A DNA stretch of 64,000 bases, from NCBI GenBank assembly GCA_027943335.1, contig BSBK01001116.1, forward strand, positions 1,272,001-1,336,000, given 5' to 3'. Of the stretch, positions 35,236-46,593 are shown one piece after another; positions within the stretch are counted from its first letter, which is position 1, and each line of letters begins with the position of its first letter. The translations under genes were made by a program, and so were the position numbers. Source of the DNA: Chamaecyparis obtusa (Eukaryota; Streptophyta; Pinopsida; Cupressales; Cupressaceae). A model generated the notes under the pieces. That model made no database searches. It saw only the letters and a program-made list of their open reading frames with translations, and was not told where the DNA came from.

Positions 35236-36495
35236 GTAATACCCCAAAAATGGGCTATAAGTTCATTAACCTCCTACATCGACAAATCGAACAAAATCGA
35301 CATCAAAGTCCTAACCTAAGGCACATCTGAACATCATCAAATCTAATTGATTATCTTAAATTCTGCATCAGGGAATATTCCTAGCAATATTCCTAATCAT
35401 CATAATTATCTTTAATTTTATAATTATTTGGCAATAAATCACATTTATCCTAAAGTTTGATTAATTGAATATTTTCATATTTAATTAATTAGATTTAATA
35501 TTTGCCACTTAATTGTGTAATTAAATTTAATTATATCTATTATTAATTGTATTATTTAATTTTGACAATAAATCTAATATCATATGAATAATTGATTAAA
35601 TTCTTATTTAATTAATTAAACCAAGTTGTCATTATTTAATAATATAGTTTTTAATAAAAGTTTGATTAAATAATTGATTAACCCATAAATCAATTGTTTT
35701 ATTTTTAAAAGCAGTTAAGTTGAGCATAAATCACTTTATTATTAAATTAATTGATAAATAAAACATGTACAATCATAAAAGCAGACAACTATCAATTATC
35801 AATAAAAGCTAAACTCTATTTTGAGTTAAAACTTAGCTTTTGCATGTTTTTGTGAGTTAATTATCCTTTATTTAAAAATAACTCAAAAATCAACCTGAGT
35901 TATTTGAGTGATTTATGGCTTTTTTTCATGCACCTCCAAAGCCCTGGATTTCTATAAAAACAAGGCTCAGCTCTTCATAATTCATCTCTCAATCATCTCT
36001 CAAATTTGCATCCAAGCATCTCGTATTTTTGCACAATCACGCTGGAGAATTGGAATTGAAGAATCAAAGCTCTTGCGAATCGACATCTTTGTGAGATCAA
36101 TTTCAATTGCATAATTTTTATATCATAGCATAGAATTTCATAGTTTTCATATCATTGTTAGAATCTTCATTGTTGGATCATTTAGCATTCATAGCATATC
36201 AATTTCATCTAGCATAGATTTCATATCAGATTAATCATTCATATTGCATAGAAAATATAAAAAAAAAATAGCTTAATTGCATTCAATCTCATATCTAGAT
36301 CAATTGCATTCAAATTCTTCATTTGGGTGTCGTCTAGGTCACTGATCTCGATTACAATCTGAGAACATCAATCTCGCACCTACTAGAAGGCAGTAAATCG
36401 CTTGGTTAGTTTAGCTTTCAATTTTGCACGATTTGATTATAGCTAACCTCTAATGTTTTATTGAAGTGTTGTGTCTATAGATCAGGTACAAAATT
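35236..36495 (+). repeat. 3' LTR of element B, last 10 bp missing
   Basis: It is collinear with the 5' LTR up to ACAAAATT, where the 5' copy continues CACACACACA before its PBS. Here the sequence switches directly to TTATAGAATC, which begins the duplicated segment of A's gag. Confidence 0.9.
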
Positions 36496-38257
36496 TTATA
36501 GAATCTTTACATGCTATTATGAATAGGTTGTTAACTGCTAATATGATTACTTTACCTCCTATTCAACCTCTTTTACCTGCTACGATTGCATCTAAATCTT
36601 TTGACCAAAATGCTTTTTTTCAATATCATCGTCAGAATGGTCATGATACTGAGAAGTGTTATTCTTTAAAACATAAGGTTCAAGACTTAATTGACTCTAA
36701 TGCCTTATCTGTTGATAATCTTGATGGTTGTGGGAACAAATCTGTCTCTCCTCCTAGTCAAAACCTTCAAATCTATACGAATCTTTACCTACGCATGATA
36801 CTAATACCATTACTCAACCATCTGCTATGGAAATTGTGTATGATTCAAAGATGGATGATCTCAATCATGTTGTTAATCAAGTGGAGCATGTTGGTCAATC
36901 TGTATCTCCATCTCAACCTTAACCTCAACCCCAGATTCAACCTCAAGTTCAATCTCAACCTCGACCAAAACCTAAGCCTAAATTGAAAACTCAACCTAAA
37001 ACTTGACAACAACCTAAGAATAAAAGGCCTTGGGAAATTTTGATTACCTTTGATGATTCTGAGACTATTAAGGCTCCTAATGGTCCCCTTTACATTTATG
37101 CTAGGATTTCTCAAAAACCTACTTGTGATTGTCTTATTGATCCTACATCCTTAGTCAATGTTATTATTGAAGAAAATATTTTTATGAAAAGCTTACAACG
37201 TGATTCTTATGATACATTGGATGTGTGGATTCAAACTTGTAATGGTTTTCTTTATCCATCATTTGGTTCTATTACTTTATCGGTTGAACCCTGTGGAAAA
37301 ATTGTGAACACTACCTTTGTTTTTGTTCCTACTTCTGATCAATTTGAAGTTAAGCTAGGTTTGCCTTGGTTGAATGCCATGCATGTTGTTGCTTCATCTA
37401 TCCATAAGTGTCTTAAATTTATTCATGATGAAGAAGTAAAGATGATTAATCATAGTTTATATCAACCTTCTAGGCCTAGAGATTGTGTTGCTCTTGATTT
37501 CTTTTGGCCTTCATTACCTAATTCATGTCCTCCTCAACCTGATAATCTTTTCCGTTCATATCAATCTTATAAACATTGCAAGATTCTTGAATTAAGCATA
37601 CCTCCTATGGATCTTAATCGTGGTCTTTTGCCTACACCTTATATACCTCCTTTAACTATGGCTTCTAGTTCTGTTAATCAAGTTCCTTTATTCAATCTTC
37701 CTAAAAAACCTGTGAAAGATCTTGTGATAGTTTCTCCTATTGCTGATAATCCTATTGATCTTCCTAAAGAACCTATGAAGGATCCGGTGATCGTTCCTCC
37801 TAGTTCTCAACCTATTTCAAATAAATTAAAATGTAATCGATCTGCCAATGAATGTCGTAAGTAGCATCATGCTCATGCTAAAGCTCGTAATTCTATTCTT
37901 CAAAGATCTCTACCTTCTTCGGATAAATCTATGCATGACGTATTAGAAGAAGTTGTTATTAATAATGATGTTAAGATGCATGATTTTGATGATTCTATTC
38001 GTATCTTAGATCCTATTTTGATTAATTTGGATGAAGAAGATACTCTTGATGATACTGATGATGGTAATGATGAATATGAGACTATTGATAGTGACATTGA
38101 TTTACCTAATATGCTTTCATCACAATTAACTCTTACACCTAGTGTCGAACATTGTGATTCTCAAGAGGATTCTTGTTTGGAACTGGCTATCATTCCTACT
38201 GTGTTGGATATAGTCCCTCTTACGAGTTATCCACCTTCCCTAAATGATATACAATGA
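36496..38257 (+). pseudogene. Gypsy A gag C-terminus and protease, with acidic tail
   Basis: This resumes at IESLHAIMNRLLT, repeating what precedes B. A knuckle-like FFQYHRQNGHDTEKCYSLKH (36620-36680) and KVQDLID follow, as in Tat-type gag. After a frameshift near 36775 comes a Q/P/K-rich linker of CAACCT repeats (36905-37010). Then comes an aspartic-protease-like domain (37040-37440) with LIDPTSLVNVI in place of D-S/T-G-S and KLGLPWLNAMHVVASSIH, matching the family's LGRPW segment. The altered active-site triad suggests a dead protease. A further D/E-rich stretch (37930-38257) ends before a G-rich word. No RT follows. Confidence 0.85.
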
Positions 38258-39439
38258 GATGGGGGGAGTAGGCAAAATGCTTGATTGGCTTGTCCTTTGT
38301 GGTAGCTTTGTTGTGTGTTTTCCTACTGTACTGTGCTTCTCCTGTAATTTGTTTTCTAAATGTTGTTAGATTCTTTTATACGATCCTTGTTACTCAGTTG
38401 GTACAAGGTGATAAAGGAATCGAAACTATTGTTCAAATTCCTCTATATGTATCTCTATTCTTCTATGTGTTGTTCCATGTTATGTTGTAATTGTGCTATT
38501 GTTCGTAAATGTTTCCTTGTGTAATCTTCTTGGATTCGAGACGTGGTAGCACTAATTCTTTTTGGTCTCCATGTCATGGTCCGAAAATATTCTCCTTTGT
38601 ATATCTTATGTGATCTTTCCTCCTTTGTCATTGTAGTTTTACTTTCTTTGGGGAATGATGTCAATTAATTTGCAATAATATCATATATATATTATCTTAT
38701 GATCATACTGACCCCACGGTAGGTAGATCCCTTTTGTGTTCTTTGTATGTTTCTATGATATTTCCTTTGATTTGTCTTCATCTGGGGGCATCTCAACATG
38801 GAAACGTAATCAATGGAGTTGTTTATGTTTCCGTTAAAACCATTGCTCTTGTTAAAGTGTTAGCAATGACTTTAACGTGGGGGCATGTGCTTTGCTCACC
38901 TATTACACACACTCACTTTTCGATACACATATTATTTTTCAAGATACTTTTCTCCCTTTTTGTATTAGTAACTAATCCTTAAAGCATGGATTTATATTTT
39001 AGGATCTCTTGATCCCTCCAATTTCAAATATACATATATTTTGATCCCTTAAGGTCGGAGGTGTCCTTAAGATTGGATCTCTTGTGTTTTTAGTTTTATT
39101 CTTATGGAATAGAATATTCCTCAGGGTAAATCCTTGATGGGTTGACTAGTGAGTAGCCACATTCACTAGGCGGTTCAATTCCATCTTTCCAGTTGCGTCA
39201 TTTCCTTGTGTGGTTCACAATGGGATATAAGTTCTCATTGGGAAAGATAATCACACTCTTCCTTTCTCTCTCTAGAGATGTCTCTCTTATTATGATCTGG
39301 GAGTCAACAAAGACTTGAGTCCCTGGGGGCTTAAGGTTTCTCTTTGCCCCTTGGATTACGAAAAGATTATCTTTTCATTTTGATCTCCTTTACCAAGAGT
39401 TTGCATCGAGTCCATACTCTTGCTAAAGTGGGGGCTTAA
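38258..39439 (+). other. 3' interior of Gypsy A with polypurine tract
   Basis: Non-coding. GATGGGGGGAGTAGG is at 38261 and the PPT AAAGTGGGGGCTTAA at 39425-39439, immediately before the LTR start at 39440. About 1.2 kb with no open frame worth calling. Confidence 0.6.
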
Positions 39440-39527
39440 TGTATCATCTTAAAATGGAAGCACTTCCATGATAAGAGCATTTATCCCTCTGAGTAAGTGG
39501 TCTGGGGTCATGTTAAGCGCCTTGACC
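39440..39527 (+). repeat. Truncated 3' LTR of Gypsy A
   Basis: The first about 88 bp match 21606-21693 with a few substitutions, then the match stops at CCTTGA. After about 9 unrelated bases the Copia 3' LTR starts at its 18th base. This is a deletion junction. Confidence 0.85.
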
Positions 39528-39535
39528 CACAGTTC

Positions 39536-40826
39536 AAGCCAGTGTTGACTATATGTTTGTCATTGATGACAACATATGGTAAGCAGTGTGCATTGTAGTT
39601 ATATGAAGAGAGCCCTGAACATATGTTATATGAATATTTTATCAGCATGATATCATAGACACAAAGGTTGATTATGAGTATAGATAGTTGTGTACTTGTT
39701 TGTAATAGTAGTGTTCCTGACAATGTTATAGGCAGATTTTTGTATGTGATTCTCAGTATGGTTATGTTGGAGCCTTCTGCATTTATATTTGTGTTGTAGA
39801 CATGTTTGTGAAGCTATGATCATGGACGTAGAGTTATTTGTGAAATTGAAGTTAAGTTATGATGTTTCTATTCGCCAGTTACAGTTTCCTAAGATTGTTT
39901 GTTGGAGTCGACAGTGTTTATATTGTTTCAGTAGTTTCACCTATCATTATGGTATGCGTGTTTACATTCATGTTTGGAGTTAAGAATACTTGGTTAAGAG
40001 AAAATAACATATTTCATCTTGTAAGTAAAGTTTCAGTTAATTTGGTGGAGATGATAGTGTGAAGCGACACGTGTACTCATATTGAGTTGCGCGGTCCTTT
40101 TTGTGTTGCGTGCTTGGTTTAGCCGTTGGAGATGTTGTTGGAGAGTTGTAGTTTTTCTCTAATATGATTTCAAGAAGGTTCTAATAGTCTAAATTGATTA
40201 TATCTTTTGGAGAAGATTATTTATAGCTGGTTAGTTGTGATCTTTTAGTATAGATGTAAGAATAAAGAAAAATGAAGTGAATAAAAGAGCAGAGCAGAAA
40301 GTGTGAAGTATTGGGCCAGTAAAGATCTATGTGAAGAAGAAGAGAGTCTATGCTATACATTAGAACTGATCAAGACAACAGGTCTATTTCCCAGCTCACC
40401 AAGATCCAGATATAGTTTTTATTTGTTGTGCAGAAGGTTGCAACCTTCACCATTTGAGTAGTGTTATCCCAGACAGTGTGTCCTCACCCCTAATAGGGTT
40501 ATTTATAAAGACTCCTAATAAGGTCTAACTTTTGACTAGGTCACTATACTTTATGCATTGTAAAGATCAACTCCTAATAGGGTTGTAAGATCTTCTAACA
40601 GGGATCATTATACTCTAGTGTAGTTTATAGTGGGTGCTAATTCCCACCGGGGTTTTTACCTATTTGGGTTTCCCCATAACCAAAATTATGGTGTTGTGTT
40701 AAGTGTTATCTTATTGTGTATGTTCTTAATGTTATACTGTACTCAATTGGATAAAGAATTCAATCTTGTATATAACTGATTCACCCCCCCCGCCCCCTCA
40801 ATTATCTCTTGGGACTATTCCTAACA
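39536..40826 (+). repeat. 3' LTR of the split Copia element (first 17 bp lost)
   Basis: It is collinear with 17384-18682 and ends in the same CCTAACA. It is followed by GTTAC, the right-hand target duplication (GTTCC on the left). Confidence 0.9.
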
Positions 40827-41040
40827 GTTACTCTACTAAGTATAATGCATATTTGAAATATATATAATGAGCATTATCATCTCTATTATGTTGTAGACAA
40901 TATAGATTGGAGGAATGTAGAATCTAAACATTTAACATCACTATAATGGACATTGACATCAATTATGTTATAATCTTTAGTATATGAAGGGATTTTTATA
41001 AAGAGTCAAAAAAGATTATGAAGTTTGATCATGTTTAGTA

Positions 41041-41330
41041 ATGATTTATGATGTGTCTAAATTCCATGTTCCTTTATTTGTTGGTTGCATCTTAATGCAT
41101 GATGACAATAAAGAAAATTTCTAGAAAGTGAATGACCTCAAGGCATCTGGCATTTATTTTGGTAGGTGGAAAATAATTAACTTTTCATGTGAGTGTAAAG
41201 TAGAAATAGAAATTGAACCTTAGTGTGCAATGGGTATGCCAAAGAGATTTGTGTTGGATATTTTTGCCACCATCAACCCATCATAGATAATCGATCTGAG
41301 ACATCTTCATCATGAGATGAATTCTATCAC
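41041..41330 (+). pseudogene. Coding remnant with three TAG stops, unknown family
   Basis: One frame is protein-like over about 95 codons: KFHVPLFVGCILMHDDNKE, then KVNDLKASGIYFGRWKIINF, MGMPKRFVLDIFATINP and IDLRHLHHEM. The only interruptions are three TAG codons, each in a place where a tryptophan would fit, consistent with TGG to TAG change. The protein is not recognised. It lies right of the Copia insertion and may belong with the remnant at 16731-16942. Confidence 0.4.
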
Positions 41331-41733
41331 AGTGGGTTAACATGTCATGTTATCTTCAACATGGGACAACAGGTCATGTTATCCCTATTTTTCCATTTCG
41401 CAAGGGGTAAAATGGGAAGTTTTCACCATCTCATAGTTTCTTCTATCCTTCTCTGTGTTGTTAGTTGTGAAGTTACACCGTCCATCGATTAAGGGATATT
41501 CATCAACAATTGTGTTTTAATATTGCATTGGGGGATTTTGGTACCACATCTTGACAATCCATTTCAATCAGAATCTTCATCAGTGAGTCACATTTAAAAT
41601 GACATCCTAAGTCTAATTTTCATGCATGATAGTGTTTCTTACAGGTGTATAGGGTGGGTTAACACATTGAATATTTTCCACCTTGATGTTCTCTTTCTAG
41701 TAGTATGATTTGACTATGTGTGGCCTGAACATG

Positions 41734-42666
41734 TGATGCAGTCAAGGTCGGTGGATCCAGTTAAGGACAGTCCAAACCTTGTAGCCAATACTCAACACAG
41801 TGGAATAGTCAACAACACAAAAAAAAAATTGTTTAACTTCTGATTTTCATTAACATGCCCGGTTGTAAGGCCTTCCGAGTTAGGGCCAATTACAATCAGA
41901 AACAATTCTGCAAGATCACATGATCCAATATAACACTAGCTAGTTTAGTTTTGAAAACTATCAACAACTGATGGAAACCCTCAGGTAGATCTAAACTTGA
42001 TCTTGCAAGCCTCCAAGAAATCTCCTTGTCTCCAAGTGTGCAAACCACTATCTCTGCAACTAAAAACTATCAGATAACAATCTGATCTGCAAGATCATGC
42101 AAGATCTTTTCCATGACTTCGCCAACTCCAACTTTCAGAACCTCATATCTGATTCGCTAAGTCTACCAAGTCATCTGCTACTCATGCTCCTTGATCATCC
42201 CCCTAAACATCTACCCAAACATCCTATAAATACTAATCATTAGCCACAAGTCGGCTAGATGAAACCATCAACTCCCCCCAACAATTATTAAATGCAATAC
42301 AAGTCAGATTCAAAATAGCCTTACAAACATTTAATCCAACATGTCGACTTGTAACAATAGCTACCAACAATAAATGCACCAAGTCGGCCCAACAAATCAC
42401 ATAGAAATCTAGTTGGTAAACCAGAACGATCGAGCAATAGTGAAATAACCAAGCATGCCAGGCATCACCAAGCACCAATGTCGATCGAGCACCGCAGGCA
42501 TCGCCGAGTAACACTTTTACCGAGTGCCAGAGATTACTGAGTTCCTTCAATGACCAAGCTTCCTTCGATGACCGAGACCGTCGGTCAAGGCTGTAACTGA
42601 GTACCACCGGCCAAACACACACCTTCCATGCAGATTCAATGAGTACCCTAGAATGCCTCTTCATCA
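41734..42666 (-). mobile_element. Solo LTR, chromovirus-type Gypsy family
   Basis: A single LTR related to those at 48684-49665 and 51597-52579, starting TGATGCAGTCAAGG and ending CTTCATCA on the plus strand. It is flanked on both sides by ACATG (41729-41733 and 42667-42671), a perfect 5 bp target duplication. There is no interior or second LTR, so it is a product of LTR-LTR recombination. The orientation is inferred from the relatives' gag strand. Confidence 0.88.
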
Positions 42667-44652
42667 ACATGGTACCAATACTGAATATTTAATGTCAAAC
42701 CACTTCTTTTAGCTTTGTAACACGTTGCCAGTGCATCCCATGCTCATTTATTATTTGCAAGGATATGTTTTTCCCTTCCATCTACCAGATGCATTCATTT
42801 GGCCCTTTCAATCATTTTATGATCAATGTGCGCACAAAGATTAGATCTTTTCTTATATTTATGTTTCTTTTGTCTTCTGTAAACCTAACTCAACCCTAGA
42901 GGGGTTTGAACTCAAATGTTGTAATTAGAGTTATGCCCACTCTTTAAAAGACAATCTTGTAGCTATTTTTTGGTTGTTATTCTTTGGTTCTCTTGTAGTG
43001 GCTATGCCCTACATTTGTAATTTTCCTTTTCCTAATATTAATCAAAATATTTTATTTTGCCTCTTCTTACATTCAACTATCTTTTTCATTTCCTTTCCTT
43101 GTATGGCTTATATGTCATGTTAGATCTTCATATTTTTTGTTTTCTTGTGAATTTCTTTCCTAGTAGCATCTCATAAGTTGTAACCTGCATGTCTATTTTG
43201 GGATAGAACTAGAGTTAATAAATATGTATATTTAGGGTTTTTTTTTATGTTATGTGTTGTCATAGGTAGGAAGAAACCACAACTTCAATCTGGTGCATCA
43301 CCCCCATTTCCCTTTTTGCAATCCTTCTTTCCCTTTTCCTCAAAATTCATTGATTAGGTACACCCTGATTGTAAGGAAGCCTACCTTCTCCATAGATTCA
43401 ACCTCACATGCACAATTCCCACACTTGGAGGTTGTTTCCATATTTCACAAGGCTGATTGGGGGTCATACCCCAAGCATGGGTCTAAAATTTTATGACAAC
43501 AATTTGTAAGCTCAATTAGGAAAATTTATGGTGTATTAGTTGCAAGCATTTTTGTACTCCATGAGATCAAGTAGTATCTCATTTTTTGAATGATGTGTGC
43601 GCAAAAAATATTGCTATGGAGAAGTGATAGCTTCAAATCAGCTATGTATCCTTCAAAACATGACTAAAAATTACCATTAAATAAAACTAATAAGAAAGCT
43701 CCATTGAAATAAAATCGATTTTAATTATAAAAATAAGAGCATTTGATGGAAAAACATTCTAGATGAATCACCAATGACATTGACCCAAAAAAATACTTCC
43801 CATTTATTTGTTTCAATTGTAGTTTGTCTTGTCTTTGTTTAGCATATCAGTCTATTTGTAGAAGTTTTATTTGACATGTCACTTAGAAGTCCAGCTAAGA
43901 GCTTGTAGCTTATAAGTTTTTGTTGAGGGCATTCAAACAAACATAAAATCATTAAGGATAACTTTTTTAGATGATGCAACAATTTCCCATGCATACATGT
44001 GTACAAATATGGAAGCATATATAGGTCACGTGAACTGATTGAAAAATGCCTCTAAGAAATGATGTCTTATGGATTGCAATGATTGTAAAATATGCACAAA
44101 ATAAATTTTTCAAATAAGTTCCAAAAAAATTGGCTGACATAAAGGAAAGTTTGGAAACCTTAGTCAATATGTAGTAGATGGAAGTTATACCTGAGGGAAT
44201 TGAGTTCTTCAAGAAAAGAGTAGAGTAATACCTCAAAGATACACTAAAGGAAATAAGTTAGGAGGGAGATTAGAGGATGACAAGAAGATGCCTAAAGAAT
44301 TACCCTTTCTCTTCACAAAATTGCAAGATGGGAGTGTGAGAGGACCCAAGAAAGGTGTTGTGAACAACACTGGAGCAAGGATTGTATTGAGGCATTTGCA
44401 ACATATTTGATTGTTCTTATGGCATTGAAGTGGTTGAAGAGGAAGGTGGTGTTAGTGCAGTCATCCTCTATAATGGAAGATAAAGAGGAAGCTACGAGAA
44501 AGTATAGCAAAAGGCATATATTGAGGTAAGTAGGCATCAAGTAGATAATTACAATGTTACCTTGTATTTTGTATCTACCTTCTTCAAAGAAAATGATCAA
44601 ATTCAGGGTCTTCCTTGAAATATTGACTTTCCTCTATATGGATTTTTATCTA
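42667..44652. other. Unclassified intergenic DNA
   Basis: No intact gene or paired repeat. Short protein-like bits occur (for example 43293-43496 and 44280-44450), but they are too short and interrupted to assign. It ends at the left border of the large Gypsy insertion C, whose target duplication ATCTA occupies 44648-44652. Confidence 0.5.
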
Positions 44653-46172
44653 TGTATAGGGGGAAATGAGATCCACCCTATAAAAAAATGGAGAGAGAAT
44701 ACCAAGATTCCACTATTAAAGGAGGCCTGATTAACACAAGATAAAGTGACAATTCATAACCTTCACAAAGGGGAAAATGGCTTGGATTAACTTCTCTCTC
44801 ACCTCCACAAAGAGAGGGTTTTGGAAATGAATGATAAAATAGAAATGTATGAAAGAAAGTATTGAAATGAAAAAAAGGAAGGAGAACTTACCTTGGAAAA
44901 TATAAACTTTCAAATACCTTCTTAGATTGTATTAGATACGGCTAAGATTAGGGAATCAAGATTGAAATCACAAGCTCTGTAAAACCCAGAAACTGTTATG
45001 CTCCTAGAGTAGGCCAATTTTTCAAGTCTACACCAACTTAGGGTTGGCCTTGAACCAAGACTAGGCCAAAATTTGGCCTAGATCGGCTTTGTTGATCTTT
45101 CTTGATTCTGAATCTACAAATGTGCCATGTTTTAGAAAATCCTTTCAATAGATCTAAAAGCCTATAAATCTGGATCTACAAGATAAAAAGGTTTTTGTGT
45201 TGTTGGAGAGGGGTTTGCCTCAGTCAAACCCAAGTTTAGGAACTAACCTCAACCTTTAAATAATAAGAAAGAGAATGCTAGAAAGTATTAGAAGTAGATC
45301 TAACAATAAAGCAATACTAATCAATGAATATGCAATTGTGTTTAAGATGTAATCAAGTATGTTAATGCAATAGCCTTGGATCAACACCAAATACCTATAA
45401 AGGAAATCAATGTAAATCAAAACATCAATGTATGTGTATGATTTAAATTTTCCTTGAAGAAGAAGGATAGATCTTGGAGGAAAAATTGTAGATCTTGAAG
45501 ATGTGACAATGTATCTTGAATGTATGAAGGTAGATGTTCCCTCCTTGATGGCAAACTCCACTATCTCCTTGAAGAAAGAAGCTAAGATCTAGGGGAAAGA
45601 ATGCAAGAATGATATGATCTTTTAATGTCTTTGCAACACTCCAATTTCTTGAAACTTGAAAGCTTGAATCCTTGATCTTCAATGGACACCTTGAGAGCTT
45701 GTGAGAACATGAAATAGCTTGAAAGTATGAACTCTTAACACTTGTGGTTTGAATTGATATTATTCCCTCCTCAAAATAAAGAGGGAATACCTCTATTTAT
45801 ACCCAATTTTGTCTCTAAAATTGAGAAGGTCCAGTCATAAGGAAGCAAAAAATTAAATTTATGAAAGGGCCCAAGATCTTGAAAATGATCGCCCATAAGG
45901 TCATGGTCGAAATTAGGCCTATACCTGAGGGTCATGACTGAAGTTCAGCCTATACCTAAAGGCCAAGGCCAATTTTTTTCCTAGACCTAAAGGTTAGGGC
46001 CTCCCATAATTATCCTTGGGTTTCATAAAGTGGGAAAAAGAAACAGGGAAAATGACAAAATATGGGAACAAAAGGCACGAGCACCTGGGAGAATATCCAA
46101 ACATTAAAGAGACATCTCATTAAGGAGGGATAAAATTTCTTATCATGGGTGCTTCCATTTTAAGATGATATA
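44653..46172 (-). repeat. 3' LTR of Gypsy C
   Basis: 1520 bp. The minus-strand TATA box GGTATAAATAGAGG lies at 45790-45803. A GGTCA/GGCC-rich module (45830-46010) corresponds to the W-box region of A, but most TTGACY cores are lost. Confidence 0.88.
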
Positions 46173-46552
46173 TTTAGCCCCCACTCTAGTGGGAGTATGA
46201 GACTAGGCATACTCATGGTAAAGGAAGAGAAGAAAAACTTTAGTGAATCACAAAGCGATATAACATCACTTAGTCAAAGGACATAAGCCCCCAAACCAAG
46301 GATTCTAACTCCACACATATGCTCAAGGGCATGGGAATAGATTAAAAAAAACCAAAACCAAAATGAAAGACACAAAAGGGGTTTGAACTAAAACAAACCC
46401 AAATCAACTAGTGAAAGAGACCTCGACCAAAAAATGTCTCATCCACTAATATCATGTTTGGAAGGATATTGCAAGAGCATAAATGATCACATAGAAAATA
46501 AAAAAGAAACATCATAGATAACATACCCTCATGATCTAGTCCTACTAGCATG

Positions 46553-46593
<41 letters not shown>

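Larger units (their letters stand above)
25072..36495 (+). mobile_element. Gypsy/Tat-like non-autonomous element B, inserted in gag of A
   Basis: LTRs at 25072-26342 and 35236-36495 differ at only about a dozen sites (around 99% identity, all transitions by eye), so this is the youngest large insertion. PBS TGGCGCCCATCGTGGGGC is at 26347, and a polypurine tract AAAGAGGGCCAAAA at 35222-35235. The 8.9 kb interior has a long leader, a broken unclassified ORF (28946-31132) and only the C-terminal end of integrase (32335-32778). Gag, protease, RT and RNase H are absent. The 3' LTR lacks its last about 10 bp, and the insertion is flanked by a 43 bp duplication of A's gag instead of a 5 bp one. Confidence 0.9.
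21606..39527 (+). mobile_element. Gypsy element A (Tat-like, gag-protease only), inserted in the Copia RT
   Basis: The 5' LTR (21606 to about 23113) starts TGTATCGTCTTAAAATGG. The same start recurs at 39440-39527, directly after a polypurine tract (AAAGTGGGGGCTTAA, 39425-39439), marking a truncated 3' LTR. The interior encodes gag (23504-25071 and 36496-37010) and protease (37020-37440), followed by an acidic C-terminal region. No RT, RNase H or integrase is present, so A could not have moved unaided. It is interrupted at 25072 by element B. Related LTRs occur on the minus strand at 44653-46172 and 58386-59720. Confidence 0.85.
17367..40826 (+). mobile_element. Copia retrotransposon, split by a nested Gypsy stack
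   Basis: The outermost element of a three-level nest. The 5' LTR (17367-18682) starts TGTTGGAGATTTGCC and ends CCTAACA. The 3' LTR (39536-40826) ends identically but lacks the first 17 bp. Flanking pentamers are GTTCC (17362-17366) and GTTAC (40827-40831), a target duplication with one mismatch. The coding part runs 18740-21605 and stops inside reverse transcriptase, where Gypsy A inserted. The rest of RT, RNase H and the start of the 3' LTR are gone, lost in a deletion that also removed most of A's 3' LTR. By eye the two LTRs are roughly 92-93% identical, making this the oldest layer. Confidence 0.9.

Noticed and set aside
36845..37114. Minus-strand arginine/leucine-rich open frame
   Set aside because: It is antisense to the CAACCT (Q/P) repeat linker of Gypsy A gag.
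42233..42670. Minus-strand open frame of 145 codons
   Set aside because: It lies entirely within the solo LTR at 41734-42666 and has no domain.
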